Assembly: GCF_030247185.1 (NCBI RefSeq)
Contig: NC_080571.1
Coordinates: 211,850,880 to 211,914,879 of the forward strand
Origin: Malaya genurostris
Lineage: Eukaryota > Arthropoda > Insecta > Diptera > Culicidae
Direction of reading: 5' to 3'
Length of the DNA: 64,000 bases
Positions within the stretch are counted from its first letter, which is position 1; the number at the start of each line of letters is the position of its first letter. A model generated the notes under the pieces. That model saw only the letters and a list, made by a program, of their open reading frames with translations. It did not search any database and was not told the DNA's origin. A program made the position numbers and the translations under genes. This document shows, in pieces, positions 40,589 to 51,494 of the stretch.

Positions 40589-42316
40589 TAGGGACCGTGC
40601 ACGGTAACAAGTAGCGCCATTAGTGGCGAATAGGCGAAAAAACTCTACCATAGCTTTACACTGTTACCATATGTTCACGCTGAATAAAATAGTCAAAAAC
40701 CTGTTTTAATACAACATAGTGGTGTAATGATCCTTTTCTCACATCAATCATATCCTCATATATAATACTGTGGTATACTATTAAAAATATTTCTCTCCGA
40801 TTCTTAAAATAAACCAAAGAGATTGTTTGTGCATTAACTAGTATAACCTACAGAATGAAACAGTTCTCTGACATCGATGAGAAAACGAAGGGAGTTCCAC
40901 TATTGTAGGTATTTCGGGCACTAGAACCCGAGAACGTATAATCGAAGTTGGTTCGTATGGCCATCAACTAACATGATTTTAATTGCAACCGAAAAATATG
41001 CTCAATTTTCGGTAGGAGCATAAGATCTTTCATTTGAACCTAAGATTAGGAATACCGGACCAAGTGTAAAAGTAAGTGAGATCCTTTTTTGAGTGTATGA
41101 CTATTATCTGCCGTCGTTATTCGAAAACCGGGAATACTTTCGAGACCAATTTAGACAACTTTTTACTTTTTTCGTTTCGACTCTTCAAGTGACGGTACAC
41201 AATTTTTAACACACTTTGTCCTATCATTCCGGAACCGAAAGTCGGATCCGGATGAAATTCAAGAATTCCGTGTAGAACCATGAGACCTTTCATTTGAATC
41301 TAAGATGGTCTACATCGATTAAGTCATTTTCGAGAAACACACACACAAAGATAGATTGCTCAGCTCGACGAACTGAGTGGAATGGCATATGACACTTGGC
41401 CAATTTTTACTAGTCGATTTTCAAGTGATTGTATAACCTTTCTATATGAGAAAGGCAAAACAGTTCAGCGTTTCAATAAAATGATTATTTGTTGCTAGCT
41501 TCGTGACTCGTATTTTCAATATACGTCAAACTGGCTACTCGTGAGATTGCTAGCATTTTTACGATTACAATTTGTTTTCTTCCTCCATTCTAAGAGTATG
41601 GACCATCCTCTGAATTATTTGAACTTTTAGTTAAAATTTGACAGTCGGGCAGTTATTTTTTATCGACTAGCTAAATTTATCTAAAACTGTGGCCTATTTC
41701 AAAGTTTGACGGATGGAAAGTTATTTGGGTTGCTATTTTGCTCTGAAAATAAAGTAATAGCAAGTGGTGTAATAATTGCATTTCAGCGAAAGTAAGAATA
41801 ACTTCGAGAAAAACTTACTTCATTTAAAAAATATTTAAACTTTTTCTTTGGGTATTTTCTTTGAGTGAAAGTATAAAAAGAAATTACACAGAAGCAATTT
41901 TTACTAAAGGTCTGAAATAAGAATGTTTTAGCAAGATATTTTTCAGTGTTTCCGGTCAAGTCGATTAAAAAATCATTTAATGTGCTGAGAATATCGTTTG
42001 AGTGTTTGAATTTGAGTGAATATGACAAATATTAGACACAAATCCAACTGCAATGACAGAAAATGACGTGGCCGTATTTAGATACAGAATGAATAATTCG
42101 ATTCAAAATTTAATAGTCAGTCGATGTTGAACAATCGTTTGCACCACACGCGAATAATTCCATAGGGTTCGGAAAAAAATCCGCGGAGAAAATACGCTAG
42201 AAAGTATTTTCAAACTCAGTTTACAAGTTTTGCTATGGTAGCCTTATTTTTTCCACTCGCCGTCTCGTGCGCTGTCGTCGCCGGCCACTAAACCACGCCC
42301 TCGTGCACGGTCCCTA
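40589..42316. mobile_element. TA-flanked inverted-repeat element, 1.73 kb
   Basis: The left end TAGGGACCGTGCACG (40589) and right end CGTGCACGGTCCCTA (to 42316) are perfect inverted repeats of 15 bp, flanked by TA at 40587-40588 and 42317-42318. A TA target duplication points to the Tc1/mariner/pogo type. A complete family A repeat (40705-41457) lies inside it. No transposase is visible; the remaining interior has one 81-residue AT-rich frame on the minus strand (41783-42028) of no recognised family. Confidence 0.6.
40705..41457 (+). repeat. Family A dispersed repeat, complete copy
   Basis: It runs from the 5' signature AACATAGTGGTGTAATGATC through the CGAGAACGTATAATCGAAGT block and CATTTGAA-type units to the 3' signature CGACGAACTGAGTGGAATGG and terminal hairpin CCTTTCTATATGAGAAAGGC. 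At about 750 bases it is the most complete copy in the window and serves as reference for the interrupted ones. Confidence 0.75.
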
Positions 42317-44099
42317 TAGCAAACTTTAGGCGGAGTAAACTACAATATTAGTGAAATAATTAAATAGTATGTTTCCCGCCTGCATCAATGAGTCCCTTTT
42401 GAATTGAACGATTGTTGTTCCTAATATTGTGATAATAACTTTTTTGTTTATTGTTTTAAGTTCTTTGCATTGTTTATTTCGTGTTTACCCTACTCTTAAA
42501 GAACGGCGTTACAATCACTGTAAAAACCGACTTTTCTATCGAATCTCAGAGGACCGAGTTCTTCGAGTTCTTAAAATGTATGTGTGTATATGTGACATGA
42601 ATTTGAGCTAACTTTCGTTCAAGTTGGCCGATTTTAAGAAGCATTTCCACGTTCACGTGGATTTGGAGGGGTCCACTAGGAGATTGATAGTACCTATTAG
42701 TTCTCTCCGCACAGTACCAGCCTAGATGCCGTGTGGAATCCGGTGGAAAAAAAAATGAACCAAGAATAGATCCACTGGGTTCCTGCTTCCATGTCGTAAA
42801 AGGCGACAATTTCAGGAGTTTCTTTTTCCTTTCAGTTATCAGATATTTTCATCGTTTCACTTCTGATTACTCCATTTTACTAAATGATCTCTTCATTCAA
42901 CCTATCAATTTCCGTCTAGCGTGCGCAAATCCGTTGATATTACAAAGTTAATAACAGAGATAACATATATCGGTATATTGAATACATAGTAAAAAATACT
43001 TGATATTAATATATTTAAACAATAAATTAATATTTTTCTCGGTAGTCGGCTGCCCAGATCAACCAATATAACCAATTAATAATTTAAATAAATATTTTGC
43101 GAAAATAATAAAGAATCAAGACGCGCGTGAAATCTGTTGACCTTTATTTGATGATTTAAAATGATTTTATAAAAACTGTTCAGAATATGTCAATGAAATG
43201 AATCAACTATTTTGTCTAAATCCTATTCACTTGTTTATTTTGTATCACGTAATTTCATTTATAAAAAATAGGGAAGTTTTTATTCGTTACGCGATAGTAT
43301 TACAAATTTTTCTTCAGTTTCCTCGAAAAAGAGCTGTGAATCAAAACCTTCCGGAACTTCAACATAGGATATTGTTGGAACGTTCACTCGGGAAGCCAGT
43401 GAGTTTAGTGGTGCATCCGAGTCGCGCGCGAATACTACCAATACTGAAATTTTTTCTAACAAATATCCTTCTCCCGTGACACTTGCAAAGTGTGCAGAAG
43501 TATATACGGCCTCTAGTAACAACAAGTGTTGGACTAACATCTCTTCCCATTCCCTAGACGATCTACGTTCGGGTCTGGTCGGCGCTGGTACTGATCAATG
43601 AATTCTGGGATTACCAGAAAATGTACATTGAAGGACGATTTAATAGTCCCAGGTCGGATCATCTAGAAACTCCCTGTACAATTTCAGCTAATCCCGATCA
43701 GTAACGGAGTAGCAACCAGGGGTGGTCGCTCAAGCTCAAGCTCATTTCCACGTCCACGTGGATTTGGTATCCGTTTCCAGAATGTACCTTCAAGTTGCCA
43801 GAAGTACCATGCGTACACTTAAGCAGCGAGTTTATTCTGTACTTCTGGTGGCACAATAAAATTAATTATATAAACCATTTATGTCGTTTTCGCTTGAGAA
43901 AACTGAAACTAGAGCTAGAGTAATTTCATCAAACAAACTCTTTTCATGAAATTGTGTTTGACTCGCACTTTGCAAATGGGGTAACGGCTCTTTATTTCAT
44001 AGTTACTCAAATTATTTCATATTTCTGCTTAATTCGCCTATCTCCACATTGAGATCCGATTCGCATTTCTTTAAAATTAAACTAATATTGAAAAAAACC
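42317..44099. other. Interval with one unexplained open frame and a 21-bp dispersed palindrome
   Basis: CATTTCCACGT(T/C)CACGTGGATTT occurs at about 42642-42664 and again at 43744-43766, centred on an inverted CCACGTNCACGTGG. A minus-strand frame lies at 43280-43606. No transposon family or host gene was recognised. Confidence 0.4.
43280..43606 (-). CDS. Unrecognised open frame, about 105 residues
   Basis: The frame is open from 43606 (first ATG at 43540) to a stop at 43280. It contains LEAVYTSAHFASVTGEGYLL and APLNSLASRVNVPTISYVEV, a composition more protein-like than the AT-rich frames around it. Fragments such as the SLASRVNVPTISY segment recall the fold of receptor amino-terminal domains, but this is a loose resemblance and not an assignment. 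Neighbouring exons were not found. It could be a chance frame in relatively GC-rich DNA. Confidence 0.2.
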
Positions 44100-44635
44100 T
44101 ATTTTAATCCACCTAGTGGTGTTATGATGCCTCTCTCATATTACTTATATTTCCAAAAATATCACTAGAGAGTCTGCCAAGCAATTTTTTCTTGAGTAAA
44201 ATAAAAAAAACATTTATTTTTAGTGCGAACTAACATAACTTTTTCAATTAAATTATAATTTTTTTCTTTATTTTGCATAGTCACAATAAATGATTATACA
44301 CAGCCGAAGTCAGTTCGTTTAATAAGTAACTAATATAGTCTACAAATTGAATCAGTTTTGAGCCAAATCAAGAAGAATTTTACCCTTTTTTGCATCGTTG
44401 CTCCAAACAACGGTGTGCAATTTTAAACATACTTTACTCTATGAACATTACCCCTTATTTTATGAGTGCCATTATTTGACACATACTCACACACATACAT
44501 GCACACACAGATATTGCTCAGCTCGATGAACTGTTTCCAATTACACAGAACACATAGCCCTCCAGGCTAATTTTCACTAGTCAATTCCTCAAGTGATAAC
44601 ATAAACTTTTTTCATGAGAAATGCAATAAGTGTAC
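44100..44635 (+). repeat. Family A dispersed repeat
   Basis: It has the 5' signature AATCCACCTAGTGGTGTTAT and GATGCCTCTCTCAT, a shortened interior, a CA/CATA tract at 44485-44510, and decayed versions of the GCTCGATGAACTG block and the terminal hairpin. Confidence 0.65.
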
Positions 44636-44862
44636 TTTTATGGAAAAGCGTCATTATCATGATTTTGTAATAACACTAACAAGTAGGTACAAATTGAATA
44701 AAAGATTTACAAATTTACATCTATTTTTAACTGAAAAATATTGATTTAAATGTGGCAACCCTGCACGCTGTACGAAATTGAAAACAGCACGCGCAAACGG
44801 AGCAAAGCCGCACGTATGCGTACGCGTATCAGTTTTGTATCGTCATTTTGAATGACGATTTA
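44636..44862. other. Spacer, nothing seen
   Basis: No feature could be supported. Confidence 0.4.
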
Positions 44863-45789
44863 CGAGGTCTGTTCAAAAAGTACCCGGAATTCTCATTTTT
44901 CTAAAACAATATTTATTTATTCGTCTACATCTATATGGTCCCCTTCAAAGTAATCCCCCCTACATATAATACACTTATGCCAGCGTTTTTTCCAGTCTTC
45001 GAAACACCCCTGATAGTCACTTTTTGTAATGCTCTGTAGCACTCTTAGCGATTCTGCCTTTATCTCTTCAATCGATGAAAAACGCTGTCCTTTCATGGGT
45101 CTCTTCAACTTTGGGAACAGGAAAAAATCACACGGAGCGATATCTGGTGAATAAGGAGGTTGAGGCATGATTAAAGTCTGTTTTGCGTTTGTTTTTTTTG
45201 ATCAAAATTCAGCAGTTTTGGAACGAATTTTGATGCCACTCGTTTCATGCCCAAAACATTTGAAAAAATATGATGGCATGAGCCAACTGATATGCCAGCT
45301 TCATCAGCAACTTCTCTAATAGTGATTCGGCGATCATCCATAATCATTTTATCCACTTTTCCCACATTTTCATCGATTATTGACGTGCTGGGTCGACCGG
45401 AGCGTTCGTCGTCTTCAACGTCTTCGCGGCCATCTCGGAAACGCTTATACCACTCGTAAACACTTGTTTTTTTTCATAGCAGACTCACCGTAGGCTCTCT
45501 GTAACATTTCGCACACTTGGTTACACTTTATTTCATTTTTCACGCAAAATTTAATACAAATTCTTTGACTCTTCAATTCTTCCATTGTTTAAACTAACAA
45601 AAATCGTCGAGCTCAAAAAAAACACGTCTACACCAGCCGCTACAAGACAGAATGTAAACAATGAATACAGCTGAAAATTTCACCATACATTAGGGACATA
45701 TGTACCAACACAATAAAAAAATTTTTGATCACCGGACTCTCCAGACGCGAGCAATTAAAAAATTCCGGGAACTTTTTGAACAGACCTCG
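44863..45789 (-). mobile_element. Internally deleted mariner (DD34D-type), 927 bp
   Basis: Inverted ends CGAGGTCTGTTCAAAAAGT (left 44863, right to 45789) are flanked by TA at 44861-44862 and 45790-45791. On the minus strand the transposase starts with MEELKSQRICIKFCVKNE at about 45585 and ends with a stop at about 44917. Full-length mariners are near 1.3 kb, so roughly 350 bases are missing from the centre. Confidence 0.85.
44917..45585 (-). pseudogene. Mariner transposase without its catalytic centre
   Basis: The N-terminal part (45585-45171) holds both helix-turn-helix motifs: RICIKFCVKNEIKCNQVCEM, then VYEWYKRFRDGREDVEDDER with SGRPS, and IREVADEAGISVGSCHHIFS. After KFVPKLLNFDQKK the sequence jumps, with a frame change, to MPQPPYSPDIAPCDFFLFPK (44917-45168), the block containing the last catalytic Asp. 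The first two catalytic Asp residues lie in the deleted part. There is also a one-base frame slip in an A run near 45468. Confidence 0.85.
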
Positions 45790-45799
45790 TAAATGTTTT

Positions 45800-45960
45800 G
45801 AAACTCATCGCTCTATAATTTTTAAACCGGATGGCGGATGTGGATGAAATTGCACAGTATATTGAAAGACAATAAGAGCTTCAATTTGAAATATGATTCG
45901 TGAAAATCGTCTTAGCCGTTGGTGAGAAATCGAAGTGAGTTCCGTTTTTGGAGCTTTTCT
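45800..45960 (+). repeat. Family A single unit
   Basis: One tandem unit is recognisable (CCGGATGGCGGATGTGGATG, then CAATTTGAAATATGATTCGT, GAAAATCG). The microsatellite and the terminal hairpin are missing. Confidence 0.5.
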
Positions 45961-46099
45961 TCACTATTATCGGTGCTTTCGGAAGCGAAAACCGCTTTAT
46001 ATATAGTTATAGTTTTATATATATTTATTCAAGCCTTTTTTAAATTACCATTATTTATTCATTTAAGCATTATCCTATTCACCACAGAAATCTTCTTTT
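45961..46099. other. Spacer, nothing seen
   Basis: No feature could be supported. Confidence 0.4.
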
Positions 46100-46330
46100 T
46101 TTAGAGAGCGGCATCGTCATACTGGTAGATGATGCCATAAAAACTCGCTGCCTCTCAATGCATGAACCGTGAGAGAATTTTTCTACATTTCTTCGCTCCA
46201 TCTCATACTCTGAGTATTTTACGGCCCTTACAAAAATAGATACAGTTTTGCAAAGTTTTTTTTTGCGCTGTATGCAATTTACCAGAGAATCGCAAGTTAA
46301 CAATTATCGCAAAATATCGAACCTATTAAG
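46100..46330 (-). repeat. Family Y dispersed repeat, copy 2
   Basis: Inverted relative to the copy at 33230-33420 and sharing the same ordered blocks, including the TACTCAGAGTA palindrome and TGGAGCGAAGAAATGTAGAA. Confidence 0.65.
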
Positions 46331-46369
46331 AATGTAAAAATATTAGATGCACAGTCGTTTAACCACATA

Positions 46370-46470
46370 CTTGACAGCGTTTTGTGAAATAGTGATCATG
46401 TTTTAAGACGAATCAATTAGTTCAGAATCAATTCAGATAAACATGACAAACTGTAAAACTTCCTCAATTC
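46370..46470 (+). repeat. Family W repeat, copy 1
   Basis: GTGAAATAGTGATCATGTTT, then GACGAATC, and TGTAAAACTTC match, inverted, the end of the window (63895-63990). Extent and type are unknown. Confidence 0.5.
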
Positions 46471-47859
46471 CTCCTGTTTCCTAGATTGGAAAGTGAATTT
46501 ATTTTTTAGTAGGAAACCGATCACTGAAGGATTTGAAACCATTTTTTAGTGGGAAAGTGTGACAAATGTCATTGAACCTAGGTTGGAACCTAGCTTCCAA
46601 CAAATAGTTTGAAAGCAGCTAGGATTGCATTAAGCAAAAACGACATTAGTGAACACTAAAATTACAACGTTGTGTAATTCAGTTATTGCAGCACAATCTT
46701 GAAGATTTTGATATTGAGTGGTAAAAGATGGAAGTTTTGAACATCATTTTTACATAACTCAAAGATAAACCAGGAAACGGCAGAAATATTGCGATAGCAT
46801 TTAAATGAAGCATTCTTTAAAAAGTTCTACACATATAGAAATATTTTGTGAATTTACATCAATTTTCGTGCACATATTTGGAACAGGCAGTTCAATGGAA
46901 AGTTACTTCACAGTTGTTCATTTTTTAATATACTTTTAAAGTAAAACTAAGCGTTTCTTGAAATATACCGTATTGTTCATTGAAAAATCAATGCATTACA
47001 AACTAATTTAACATCATTCATGGTTCTAAATCAGATTTTCGATTCAACTGATGTATATTTCATAATACTATTGATTTGCATGTCGTGTAAAATTCATTAT
47101 TTTTTTCTGTATAACAATAAAAAATTTCAGACTGCCTGTGTTATAACTTTCGAAATATGAACTACTTTAAATTGTCGCACTTTATTCGATTTTGCGTTAT
47201 TTCTTATTGATAAGGTTTGTTCGCGACAAAATATCGCAGATTTAATTTGGAATAAAACAAATTTCCTGTTGGTTCAATCCAAAATGCATTTTTTATTAAT
47301 TTAATTGTGCATTGGTTAATTAGGTTTCGTGAAGAAACTACAAACTTCCGAGTTTACTCCAGCCATTAAGGTCATCGATTACAAATATATAAATATCCAC
47401 AATGCCCATTTCGTAGGTATTCCAGAGTCAATCAGTTACATAAAATGAATCAACAGGAGAAACAAAACGACTCTAATGGGCCAAATTAGTCTTGGTTGAA
47501 GTTTATGTTTGATTATTACGTAATTCCGATTCTTACATTGGCCGAGGAAAATTATTTCGTATAAGTTCACTTGCGTGTCTTGGCCAAAACAAAACTCGCC
47601 ACTACAGTCTCGGTGACTGGAAAAAAATACAATACAGTGTAGTGAGCAATACAGCGTAATGAACAATAAGCCGGCTTCGAAATGAGCAAAGCCAAGGAAC
47701 AGAAAGCTCTGATGCAGTATTCGATCTTCAACAAGTGATTCAGTTAAAGAAAACAAATGCACCATGAATAAGGTGGAAGAGCTGCAGTTGAACAAATCAA
47801 AAATGCAATATACATACATTTTTTTCTCAAACACGAATTAGAGGTAGTCAGCACGAGCC
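46471..47859. other. Interval with no recognised gene
   Basis: A 132-residue minus frame at 47436-47834 is rich in Phe, Leu and Cys but has no motif I recognise. The sequence is AT-rich and shows no paired repeats. Confidence 0.45.
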
Positions 47860-48353
47860 GTCATTGGTATGCTCCCCAAACAAGAACACGATTATTCGAA
47901 ATTTGAAGTGCAATAAAATCCTGAGGGGTGCTTTGGAAGGCTATAACTATGAACAATTCCAATATCCTGGTAGTCAAATCGTGTCAAACGGGGGCATCGA
48001 TCGAGGGCACGAATCAGGAAGGCCAGAGTTAGCTTTACAGGTTTGAATGGAAATCGAACCAGATCAGTCGATACACCAAAGTACGAATTTTTTATTCGAA
48101 TGTGAAATCTGTACTTTTATACGTCAGGGAAACATAGTGTGTATCAATGAAGAACACGAAGAAACTGCAGAAATTAATCAACCGATGTCTCCGGTATATG
48201 ATTCGTGCCTAACAGCCCAACAACTGGGTCTCAAACACTGAACTTCATCTTTTGTATAATCAGAAATCGATAGAAGCTAAACTCCTGAAACGCAAGTGGA
48301 TGTGATTCGGCCACACACATTTAACAAGAGTGGAAACGAGAACAAGCACTGCA
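47860..48353 (+). pseudogene. LINE RT C-terminal region (RTE/CR1-like), part 1
   Basis: Across shifting frames the sequence preserves EQFQYPGSQIVSNGGIDR, KYEFFIRM-type and IFYSNVKSVLLY blocks, then LINRCLRYMIRAWQ-type and KSIEAKLLKRKWM-x-FGHTH, the last being the (R)KW-x-W-x-GHTL signature near the end of many arthropod LINE proteins. It breaks at 48353 where the foldback element begins and resumes at 53801 with LG-x-NPVKHRSRDQPRAS. Stops and frameshifts show that it is dead. Confidence 0.65.
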
Positions 48354-48490
48354 CAGTGCTTCAAAAGCGCAATTTCACGCTCTTAATTGATAACTCATAG
48401 AAACGTGGTTTTTGAGGTACAGTAACACATGGATCAATAGGTTCCGAGACTAACAATGGAAACAACATTTTTTTTGCAAATTTTTTTTTT

Positions 48491-49123
48491 TTATACATCA
48501 ACATAATCACCTTTTAGGGTGATACAATGGTTCCAACGTTTTTCCAATTTTTCAATACCATGTTTATAAAAAAATGTATCTTTCGCTTCAAAATAAGCTT
48601 CAGTTTCAGCGATGACCTCCTCATTTGAGACAAATCTTTTTCCCTGGAGCATTTTTTTAGGATCAGCAAAAAGCCAGTAGTCACTGGGGGCTAAATCTGG
48701 CGAGTATGGGGGGTGGGGAAGCAGATCAAAGCCCAATTCGTTCAATTTCGCCATTGTTTTCATCGACTTGTGGCAGGGTGCATTTTGTTCCATCGAAAGC
48801 AATCGCAGCACCCACTTGGAAAAAACCTTTTTCATGCTCAATTTTTCATGAAGGATAGTAAATACACTTCTAAATGATATCTGTGTCATCTCAGCAATCT
48901 CACGGAGCTTCACTTTACGATCTTTCATTATTATTTTTGTCACTTCACTCACATTTTCCGGTGTAACGGCTTCCACAGGTCTACCCGAGCGTTCCGCGTC
49001 ATTTGTGTCGGTACGACCACGTTTAAACTCGGCGAACTACCGACAAATCGTTGCTTTTGATGGACAAGAGTCCGGATAACATTTTTCAATCCATTGTTTC
49101 GCTTGCACGGTGTTTTTGCCCAT
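48491..49123 (-). pseudogene. Mariner transposase without its catalytic centre
   Basis: From an ATG at 49123 the frame reads MGKNTVQAKQWIEKCYPDSC, CR, a stop, FAEFKRGRTDTNDAERSGRP and then VSEVTKIIMKDRKVKLREIA, with SVFTILHEKLSMKKVFSKWV. It then jumps from LLSMEQ directly into NAPCHKSMKTMAKLNELGFD and PPYSPDLAPSDYWLFADPKK, ending WNHCITLKGDYVDV at 48491. The block with the first catalytic Asp and the second Asp (normally QDNAPCH) is deleted, leaving only the third. It is non-functional. Confidence 0.85.
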
Positions 49124-49144
49124 TAAAAAACAATGTTTTATCAA
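49121..49144. repeat. 24-bp target-site duplication, left copy
   Basis: CATTAAAAAACAATGTTTTA plus TCAA occurs here and again, identically, at 50726-50749. It marks the insertion point of the retroposon in the mariner's 5' leader and start codon. Confidence 0.95.
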
Positions 49145-50725
49145 GGTCGTCAAATGGTGAGATAACTAAGTCCTCACAAGTCCCTATCTCATGCCTCCCC
49201 GAGCGTCTATGATGACATTTGGTCAATAGAACGGCGTCGACTGGGTGCTATCGCCTTCTGCGTTAGTAGCAGAATGAGAGGGTGCGAAATGGCTTGTAGG
49301 TTGAAGCCCATCCTAAAGTGCAGTGTTTATCATAGTATATTACAACATATAATTGTGTTGTTTATTACATCATGTATTAATATTATTATTTTTATTATTA
49401 TTATTATTATTAGAAGAGCGTAACTTACACTGCGACATTACCTGTTATATTGTATCATAGCATATTATTTCATATATTATCGTCTTACACTATTTTATGT
49501 TATTATATACTATGTTGTATGGTATTATACTGCATTGCATTATATCATATTATATTGTATTATATTGTATTATATTTTATTATATTATATAATATTATAT
49601 TATATTGTATTCTATTGTATTATGTTATATTGTATTGCATTATGTTGTATTATATTATATTATATTATAGGGTTTATTATGAGTAGTACTACGTACCTCT
49701 GCGCAAAATATGAATTTGTTTTCCTTGTAAGTTATCATTTTTAAAGTAATCTTTTAACTAAATATCAAGGTAGTCACAAGGTGAGCTTGGTCCTCACTGG
49801 TTCCTGTTTCATGCCTACACGTGTGTCTGTGGTGACAAATGGTCGATGGAATGCGTTGATGGCAGAATGAGAGGATGAGAAATGACATATAAATTCAAGT
49901 AATATAATATCATAGCATATCGCAACATATCATTTTATTCATTCTATTATTTATTATATAATTCATTGTACTATATTATGTTGTTTTTTATTATTATTTT
50001 CATTATTATATTTATTGTTATTATTATTAATTTGTCATCAATAATAATAACATATATTATTTTTATAGATGTGGATATTATTTATATTATTAGAAGAGAA
50101 ATATTCTACTTCGTGCAGTATTGCGAAGATAGAAGAGCATAACTGACACTACATTAACTGTTATTTTATATCATTGTATTATATTATATTAAATTAAAAT
50201 ATATTATATTATATTATGTTATATTATATTATTTTGTAATCTATTATATCATTTTATGTTATATTAATTTCATTACACTATGTTTCATTGTATTTATCAA
50301 TATAAAACATTTTGCACGGGGCGTAAAGGGGAGGGAGCATCAGGGCATCGGACGAATTGATGACTGGACGAGGGATTGTGGATAGCCAGCCCAAGTCACT
50401 TGAAGGAAACTTGTTTCCTTCTGAAGGTTTGAAATGAGTCTGACGCGCCCTTCTCAAACAAACCATCAGGCGGGTTCAAGCATGTATAGCGAAATGCTTC
50501 ATCCATGCAGTGGATATTATGGTTGGAAGAGCATCTTTTATTCCCGCGGAATACGAGTAAGTGACTCTACTTACGTATCCGCCCAACCCTTTTTGTTCGC
50601 TTTTCGGTAACAGCTATAGTAAGAAGGTGAATGGATGAGTCATATCGGGGCTACTGTAAGTCTATCCGCATCCACTGGCAAGTCCTTGAACTGATGGTGG
50701 CTTCACTTCACATCACATCACATCA
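49145..50725 (+). mobile_element. 1581-bp non-coding retroposon with 24-bp target duplication
   Basis: The insert lies between perfect 24-bp direct repeats and ends at its 3' side in CTTCACTTCACATCACATCA, an (ACATC)n tail. Long target duplications and a short 3' tandem tail are typical of target-primed reverse transcription. Two related units make up the first 1.1 kb: 49145-49766 and 49767-50275, each a GC-richer head (TCCTCAC...TCATGCCT...GATGACA) followed by a long TTA/TAT-rich tract. The last 450 bases (50276-50725) are unique and GC-richer. No ORF, tRNA-like head or poly(A) was found. It is presumably mobilised by a LINE recognising the ACATC tail. Confidence 0.75.
49440..49690. repeat. 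Degenerate TATTATATTGTAT tract
   Basis: Some 250 bases of pure A/T/G words built on TATTATATT(G)TAT form part of the first unit of the retroposon. A related tract closes the second unit at 50160-50280. The tyrosine-, leucine- and isoleucine-rich frames over it are artefacts of the repeat. Confidence 0.85.
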
Positions 50726-51494
50726 CATTAAAAAACAATGTTTTATCAAAACACGAAACTCGGTTTTTTTCATTTTTTAAACAAACTACAAAACGACTTT
50801 ACTCCAACCTCGATAACTCAGCTGTTTCTGGTCGGATCGACTTAAAATTTTGACCCGTTTCAAGCAAAGGTTAGTACTCTAGAAAGACGTGGTTATTGGT
50901 TTACTACGAGCACCATCTCTGCTTTAGTCTCGGGACTTATTGATCCATGTGTTATTTGCAGCAAAGTTGCTCATAATGATAGACGCCATTAAAAGTGAGA
51001 TAACAATATTATTTTTGCTCAGGGTCAACTTAAGTGCTAAGTTACTTCGACAAAGTTGTTTAGAAAGTCATTTCAAACAAATTTGCTGAAGGTACTATTT
51101 CTGTAACTTGAGTGTAATTCATTATATAGTGTATTTTATGAAAAGGGTGTCTTAAACCCAGTTTTTGTAAAAAAAAAAACACATATATTTTTAATATAAT
51201 TGAGTTTTTCATGTTCTACAAAGTTTTTTATCATTAAAAAATAAACAACTTTTTCAAACATATTATGCTGCTATCATTTCAGTTTAATGAAATATATCCA
51301 TTTTTCATGAATTTTTTACAAAATTTCAACTTGTCTATCATCAAAAGGCGCAGAAAGGCGAAGATGAGACTACTTACACATTAAACCACTTCAAAATAGC
51401 TTTCATACTGTGGTTAAATAACTCGTCTGCAGGTGAGATATGTTCTTTTCAAATACCCTTGTTCTGGACATTTGCAATGATAAGGTTACTTGTA

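Larger units (their letters stand above)
48425..50952 (-). mobile_element. Internally deleted mariner, split by a retroposon
   Basis: Inverted ends ACACATGGATCAATA (left from 48425, right to 50952) continue for about 27 bases with two mismatches. They are flanked by TA at 48423-48424 and 50953-50954. Without the retroposon at 49145-50725 and one copy of its duplication, the mariner is about 923 bp, so it lacks part of a full 1.3-kb element. It sits in the left arm of the foldback; the right arm retains the empty TA site in GAGGTACAGTA. Confidence 0.85.

Noticed and set aside
47436..47834. 132-residue minus-strand frame.
   Set aside because: It is rich in Phe and Leu in AT-rich DNA with no motif, no ORF neighbour and no splice context. 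It lies close to an opposite-strand LINE relic.
49450..49744. Two overlapping open frames rich in Tyr, Leu and Ile.
   Set aside because: They are translations of the TATTATATT repeat tract and not proteins.
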